The position numbers were made by a program, and so were the translations under genes. Below, one piece after another: positions 21,279-25,453 of a DNA stretch of 25,453 nt (the first letter of the stretch is position 1; every line of letters begins with the position of its first letter). The notes below the pieces were generated by a model, which was given only the letters and a program-made list of their open reading frames with translations, was not told the origin of the DNA and did no database searches. This stretch comes from Euryhalocaulis sp050486445 (lineage in GTDB: Bacteria; Pseudomonadota; Alphaproteobacteria; Caulobacterales; Maricaulaceae). Location: contig JBJHDH010000038.1 of the NCBI GenBank assembly GCA_050486445.1, forward strand, positions 1 to 25,453, written 5' to 3'.

Positions 21279-22634
21279 CTATTGGCCGCCGCGCTGGAAA
21301 TAGCGCGCCGCGAAATCCAGCATGAAAGGCCAGTTGGGGCCCAGCGTATGCCCGCCTTCATGGACGCGGAAGGCAATGTCGCCCTCCGCGATCAGCGCGC
21401 CCACCGGCGGATAGGCGTCTGTTCCCAGTCCGTGCGCGCCGAGCAGTTCATAGACCGGACCGGCGTGCACGCCTGCCAGGAACATGCCGCGCTGGTCGAT
21501 CCATTCGCCTTCCACCGCCGGGGCGCCGGCGGAGATGAAGACCGGGCGCGGCGCGGCCAGCGCCAGCAATTGATGCGCATCTACCGGCATGTCGCCCCAT
21601 TCCAGCGGGCCGGCATAGTTCAGGAAATTCCCGGCCATCCAGTGATGCTGTCCGGCGGCAGCCAGATTCTCAACCCGCTCGCCGAAATCGCGCCGCAGCA
21701 GTTTCAGCCCTCCGGCGCCGGATGAGCCGATAAAGCCGGCGGCCCAGCGTTCCTCATAAGCCATCGCCACGATGGCCGCCTTGCCATAGCGCGACAGACC
21801 GGCGATGGCGGCGCGACCGGCATCAATGCGCGGATCGGCCTCAAAAACATCCAGCGCGCGGCTGGCGCCCCAGGCCCAGGCGCGCAGCGCACCCCAGTCT
21901 TCCGGCGCGCGCGGCGCCCCGCGATTGGCAAGGCCGATAATCCCGGCGTTCAGCCCCGCGCCGTTATCCGCCTGCACACTCGTGGGAACCAGCGCGGCGT
22001 ACGCCCAACCACGCTCCAGAATCTGCACCGCGTGCGCAGGTGGAAAAGGCGGCGGCGCCTGACCGGGAAAACCGCCGAAGCTAAATTCGACAATGACCGG
22101 AACATTCGCCGCGCTCTCCGACGTTACATCTGGCGCAACAATGATGAGGTCGATGACCACCTCGATTTCCGGGGCGGCTGCATTGTCCGCACGCCCGGCC
22201 AGTCTCGTGATAGCGACGGGAACATCGCCTGCCATGCCGGGCGCTTCATCCACGATCTCCCATGCCACGCCCGGAACATCGGCCGGCATGGCGCCGTAGA
22301 TGTCGCGGTCGAACAGAGCCAGCAATTCCGGCCGCCGCTCCTGCCGCCACATCGCCGCGTCCGTCACCGCGCGCCCGTCCTGCATGGTCAGCGGATCGGG
22401 TAGATCGGGATACAGCGTCGCCTTCGCCTCGTCAGTATTGGCAGGGTTTGGCGCGGCGGGGTCGGCATTGGCGCCGGGGCGCAACGCCTCAATGCCCAGC
22501 AGCGCCATCATGCGCGCATGTTCCGCCTGCGTCGCCTGTTGTTGCGCCGCCGGATTCTGCGCCGCCGCCGGCGTCGCCGTTACAGCGAGCGCCAGCAGCG
22601 CGAGACACGAAAGACGGCGCCCGCAACAGCGCAT
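21279..22634 (-). CDS. Secreted CE15-like glucuronoyl esterase / alpha-beta hydrolase
   Basis: A 451-aa exported hydrolase. The signal peptide (about 1-25) is LSCLALLALAVTATPAAA. The nucleophile motif GLSRYGKAA (Ser281) matches the GCSRxGKxA signature of carbohydrate esterase family 15. It is followed by SSGAGG (304-309), GNFLNYAG, and MPVDAHQLLALAAPRP around His354, with HEGGHT (425-430) near the C-terminus supplying the likely catalytic His. CE15 enzymes cleave esters of 4-O-methyl-glucuronic acid in xylan-lignin linkages; the true substrate here is unknown. The usual Cys of the motif is Leu. It starts 11 nt after the preceding gene on the same strand, so the two are co-transcribed and both exported. 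Confidence 0.82.
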   Translation of the reverse strand: MRCCGRRLSCLALLALAVTATPAAAQNPAAQQQATQAEHARMMALLGIEALRPGANADPAAPNPANTDEAKATLYPDLPDPLTMQDGRAVTDAAMWRQERRPELLALFDRDIYGAMPADVPGVAWEIVDEAPGMAGDVPVAITRLAGRADNAAAPEIEVVIDLIIVAPDVTSESAANVPVIVEFSFGGFPGQAPPPFPPAHAVQILERGWAYAALVPTSVQADNGAGLNAGIIGLANRGAPRAPEDWGALRAWAWGASRALDVFEADPRIDAGRAAIAGLSRYGKAAIVAMAYEERWAAGFIGSSGAGGLKLLRRDFGERVENLAAAGQHHWMAGNFLNYAGPLEWGDMPVDAHQLLALAAPRPVFISAGAPAVEGEWIDQRGMFLAGVHAGPVYELLGAHGLGTDAYPPVGALIAEGDIAFRVHEGGHTLGPNWPFMLDFAARYFQRGGQ

Positions 22635-22645
22635 GACCGTCCCGC

Positions 22646-23518
22646 CTATTGCGGATCGGCGGGCCAGTTGGTGGTTTCCACCCCGGCGCCGATCACGGCC
22701 TGGATGAACTCCACCAGCCCCTTGCGCATGTAGAAGACATGCACGTCCGGCACCGCCTCGTTGAACAGCACAAAACCGGCGACCAGACCCGCCTCGCGGT
22801 CCGCCAGCGGAAAGCGCCGCTCGGTGTGGGTCAGATACAGGTTCGTGCCATAGGGCGAGCAATTATGCTGGTCGGCGGTCGCATAGAGTCCGTTTTCCCA
22901 ACGGTCGCAGCGGTCGGCGAACGGCACATTGACGTCCGGCGTCTCGACAAACATGTCGAAATAATCATTGGCCGCCGCGACCATCGCCGCGCGCGACTGG
23001 CGCAGGCGCGGATGCAGGATCGCTTCCCAGTCGACAAAGCCGGAGGCGATGGCGACATCGGGATTATAGACGAAGGCTTCCTCGCGCCCGACAATATGCT
23101 CGGCCTCGGTGATGGCGCCGCCGTCCGCGGTTTGTAGCCGGATCGCGACATGCACCGGGCGGCCTTCCTCCTCGATCACGCCCCAGGACAGCGTGCCGCA
23201 GCGCTCGGTGTCGATCAGATCGTTGCGCTGCACCCAGTCCCCGGCGCCGCGCCACAGCCGACTGTCCCCGGCGGCCAGCACGTCGCCCTGCTCGGTGAAA
23301 CGGAAGTTACCGGCCAGATCGAGACCGGCGGGATCGTGCGCGGCCAGCGCGGCGGAATACGAATCGACCAGCGCCTTCAGCTCCGCGCGCGGGCATGATG
23401 TGCCCTCGGCCTCGACCGGATAGTCGCGCTGCGGCGGGCCGCCCTGCGCGAGAGCCGCGCCGGCAAGCATGGCGGACAAGATGGCCGCCATGGCCGGCGG
23501 CATGGTTTTCCTGTTCAT
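22646..23518 (-). CDS. Secreted protein of unknown function
   Basis: A 290-aa exported protein with a signal peptide (about 1-24, ending GAALAQG). The mature part begins with a segment resembling NTF2-like folds: RAELKALVDSYSAALAAHDPAGL, then FRFTEQGDVLAAGDSRLWRG. Two further patches, CGTLSWGVIEEEGRPVHVAIRL and VPFADRCDRWENGLYAT, support a mixed alpha-beta domain, with Cys residues that could form disulfides. I do not recognise a named family with confidence. The ATG at 23518 has GGGGAGA about 6 nt upstream. It is the first gene of an operon with the CE15-like esterase (11 nt apart), so a role in the same extracellular process is likely. Confidence 0.8.
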   Translation of the reverse strand: MNRKTMPPAMAAILSAMLAGAALAQGGPPQRDYPVEAEGTSCPRAELKALVDSYSAALAAHDPAGLDLAGNFRFTEQGDVLAAGDSRLWRGAGDWVQRNDLIDTERCGTLSWGVIEEEGRPVHVAIRLQTADGGAITEAEHIVGREEAFVYNPDVAIASGFVDWEAILHPRLRQSRAAMVAAANDYFDMFVETPDVNVPFADRCDRWENGLYATADQHNCSPYGTNLYLTHTERRFPLADREAGLVAGFVLFNEAVPDVHVFYMRKGLVEFIQAVIGAGVETTNWPADPQ

Positions 23519-23647
23519 GGCTTCTCCCCCCATTCCCGATGTGCGCTGTGATCCTAGAGCGGCTCGCGCAGGGATGAAACTGCTCTCATAGAAGTGGAAT
23601 TTCCGTATTCCCGCGGTGCGAAACTGCCATTCTTTCGCAGGTGCAGC

Positions 23648-23672
23648 GGAACACTGCGCCACGCCAAACGTA
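23648..23672 (+). promoter_or_regulatory. EcfG-like general stress promoter of otsA
   Basis: GGAAC (23648-23652) and CGTA (23669-23672) are separated by 16 nt. The alphaproteobacterial general stress sigma factor EcfG recognises GGAAC-N16/17-CGTT, so one base differs. The predicted leader is about 35 nt. otsA is a well-known target of this pathway in the group. Confidence 0.55.
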
Positions 23673-23714
23673 TGTGCATGGAAGCCGGTCCGCCGGCGGG
23701 ACAAAACAAGAGCA

Positions 23715-25238
23715 ATGGTTTCGATCATTAAACGCTCCGTTGCGGCCGATCCGCAACGCAACGGAGAAGCTGCGCCGCGCCTGATTGTGGTTTCCAATCG
23801 CGTGCCGGCGGCGGGTAATACACCGGGCGGGCTGGCCGTGGCGCTGAAGGACGCACTGGCGGGACGGGAGAGCCTGTGGTTCGGCTGGAGCGGCAAGATC
23901 GCCGCCAACACGCCGGACGGGCCGGATGCGGTGCGCAAATCGCGGCGCGATGGAACGGATTTCGCCGTCTGCGATCTGACCCAGGCCGATTATGACGGTT
24001 ATTATGCCGGCTATTCCAATCGTGCGTTGTGGCCTGCGTTTCATTACCGGCTCGATCTCGCCGTCTTCGCGGACTCCGACTTCGCCGCCTATCGCCGGGT
24101 GAACGATCTGTTCGCGCGCCGACTGGCGGCGCTGTTGCGGCCCGACGACCTGATCTGGATTCACGACTATCATCTGCTGCTGCTGGCGGGGTCGCTGCGC
24201 CGTCTGGGCGTACGTAATTCCATCGGCTTTTTCTGTCATATTCCATTCCCGCCGCCGGAAGTGTTTCAGGGCGTGCCCCGGCACAGGGATCTGGCGGCCG
24301 GGCTGATGGCCTGCGACCTTATCGGCTTTCAGTCCCGCCGTGATCGCGCGAATTTCCAGCGCTACATCCTGGAATTCGCGCATGGCGTCTTTCTGCCCGA
24401 CGGCGGACTGGATGCGCTCGGTCATGTGGCGCGCGCCGAGGCGTTTCCCATCGCTATCGACACCGAGGCGTTCGGAGCGCTGGCGGAAAAGGCCGCGCGC
24501 CGGCGGCTGACGCGACGCCTGGCCACTGTAGCGGAAGGCCGCGCGATCATTCTGGGCGTCGACCGGATGGATTATTCCAAGGGCCTGCCGGAACGGCTAA
24601 ACGCGGTGGAGACGCTGTTCGCGCGCCACGAAGAATGGCGCGGACAGGCAACGATGATGCAGATCGCGCCGGTGAGTCGTGGCGAGGTCGACGCCTATGC
24701 ATATCTGCGCCACGAGATCGAAACGCTGGTGGGTCATATCAACGGCGCTTTCGCCCAGATTGACTGGACGCCGATCCGATATATGGCCCAGAGCGTGAAG
24801 CGCGACGATCTTGCCGGCCTGCTGCGTCTGGCGCGGGTGGGGCTGGTGACGCCGCTGCGCGACGGCATGAATCTTGTAGCCAAGGAATATGTGGCGGCGC
24901 AGAACCCGGACGACCCCGGCGTACTGGTGCTTTCCGAATTCGCCGGCGCGGCGGAGCAGCTGGAAGGCGGCGCGCTGATCGTCAATCCGCACGATACAGA
25001 CCAGCAGGCTGGCGCCATCGACCGCGCATTGCGCATGGGGCTGGACGAGCGGCGGGAGAGGCACGCAGCGATGATGCGCGTGCTGTGCGAATACGATTCC
25101 GCATGGTGGTGCAGCGCCTTTCTGCAGACACTGGAAGACGCACATCAATACTCGACGGACTATGTGCGCTCAGTGATCCAGAAGACAGGACTCCAGCGCG
25201 CCGGGATTCAGAATGCCGGCCGCGCCACAGGCGTTTAA
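23715..25238 (+). CDS. otsA: Trehalose-6-phosphate synthase OtsA
   Basis: A 507-aa GT20 glycosyltransferase that makes trehalose 6-phosphate from UDP-glucose and glucose 6-phosphate for osmotic and desiccation tolerance. Motifs are complete: LIVVSNRVP (23-31) with the N-terminal GGLA loop (38-41), SNRALWPAFHY (101-111), WIHDYHLLL (148-156), VDRMDYSKGLPERL with Arg284 and Lys289, and LRDGMNLVAKEYV in the C-terminal half. Length is slightly above the usual 470-490 owing to about 20 extra residues at each end. The ATG at 23715 fits the family better than an upstream in-frame ATG at 23616, which would lie before the stress promoter. No otsB phosphatase gene lies in this window. Confidence 0.95.
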   Translation: MVSIIKRSVAADPQRNGEAAPRLIVVSNRVPAAGNTPGGLAVALKDALAGRESLWFGWSGKIAANTPDGPDAVRKSRRDGTDFAVCDLTQADYDGYYAGYSNRALWPAFHYRLDLAVFADSDFAAYRRVNDLFARRLAALLRPDDLIWIHDYHLLLLAGSLRRLGVRNSIGFFCHIPFPPPEVFQGVPRHRDLAAGLMACDLIGFQSRRDRANFQRYILEFAHGVFLPDGGLDALGHVARAEAFPIAIDTEAFGALAEKAARRRLTRRLATVAEGRAIILGVDRMDYSKGLPERLNAVETLFARHEEWRGQATMMQIAPVSRGEVDAYAYLRHEIETLVGHINGAFAQIDWTPIRYMAQSVKRDDLAGLLRLARVGLVTPLRDGMNLVAKEYVAAQNPDDPGVLVLSEFAGAAEQLEGGALIVNPHDTDQQAGAIDRALRMGLDERRERHAAMMRVLCEYDSAWWCSAFLQTLEDAHQYSTDYVRSVIQKTGLQRAGIQNAGRATGV

Positions 25239-25320
25239 TGTCTGGATCGCCTGACTTTAGACAATCTGAATCTAAATCACGCCGGATATAAATCACGGAA
25301 AAGTCCAGCGTTCCGCCCGG

Positions 25321-25342
25321 CCGGGCCGGTTTCGCGGCCCGG
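25321..25342 (+). terminator. Hairpin after otsA
   Basis: CCGGGCCG (25321-25328) pairs with CGGCCCGG (25335-25342) around a 6-nt loop, followed by GCTTTCG. It is a likely terminator despite the short T run, and separates otsA from the convergent tRNA-Gly. The rest of 25239-25362 shows nothing else. Confidence 0.5.
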
Positions 25343-25362
25343 GCTTTCGCGTCTGGAGAAAC

Positions 25363-25437
25363 TGGAGCGGGCGATGAGATTCGAACTCACGACCCCAACC
25401 TTGGCAAGGTTGTGCTCTACCCCTGAGCTACGCCCGC
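25363..25437 (-). tRNA. tRNA-Gly (anticodon GCC)
   Basis: On the minus strand the acceptor stem GCGGGCG (5' end at 25437) pairs with CGCCCGC, followed by discriminator T and encoded CCA (25363-25365). The anticodon stem CAACC/GGTTG encloses TTGCCAA, giving anticodon GCC. The T loop GTTCGAATC is standard. Its promoter lies beyond the window. Confidence 0.97.
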
Positions 25438-25453
25438 TCGGGCGGCCCGGCGC

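Overview
The window is high-GC bacterial DNA with a typical alphaproteobacterial gene set: suhB-like phosphatase, efp, purE-purK, two small YdcH-type proteins, an ExbB/MotA plus OmpA/MotB-like pair, and otsA behind an EcfG-like promoter. Paired TTAA-N7-TCAA sites resembling CtrA boxes fit the same class. A Caulobacterales/Hyphomonadales/Maricaulales relative is plausible, but that rank is inference.

Layout. 1-359 has no gene, only two strong hairpins and a 14-nt tandem repeat. 360-2400 (minus) is a proton-channel/peptidoglycan-anchor pair. 2533-3204 (minus) is a small diguanylate cyclase, divergent from purE-purK (3388-4975, plus). Two YdcH-like genes (5005-5175 minus, 5347-5556 plus) follow, then suhB-like and efp (minus), then tRNA-Leu(CAG) at 7202-7288.

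7289 to about 16374 is a roughly 9.1-kb integrative island at the 3' end of tRNA-Leu. It has a P4-type integrase next to the tRNA and identical 24-nt arm-type repeats near both ends. The right end carries a perfect IHF-consensus match and two degenerate copies of the tRNA 3' end. The cargo is all on the plus strand: an unrecognised 338-aa coiled-coil protein, a set of palindromic/direct repeats, an AlpA-like regulator, an HTH plus zinc-ribbon protein, a second tyrosine recombinase, and a type III restriction-modification pair (Mod then Res, overlapping by 4 nt). The last five genes are tightly spaced or overlapping and look like one transcription unit. The target-recognition part of mod has clearly lower GC than the rest of the gene, as expected for an exchanged specificity module.

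After the island come a large secreted G8-domain protein with motifs of the CEMIP/TMEM2 family (minus), a secreted SH3-domain protein (minus) divergent from a D-2-hydroxyacid dehydrogenase (plus, TTG start), and a small two-helix membrane protein. A secreted CE15-like esterase and a secreted protein of unknown function form a minus-strand operon. otsA and tRNA-Gly(GCC) close the window.

The most promising candidate for an undescribed system is the AlpA / HTH-Zn / recombinase / Mod / Res unit, in which a second recombinase is built into a restriction-modification operon. No searches were run; family assignments rest on visible motifs and recall of family signatures.
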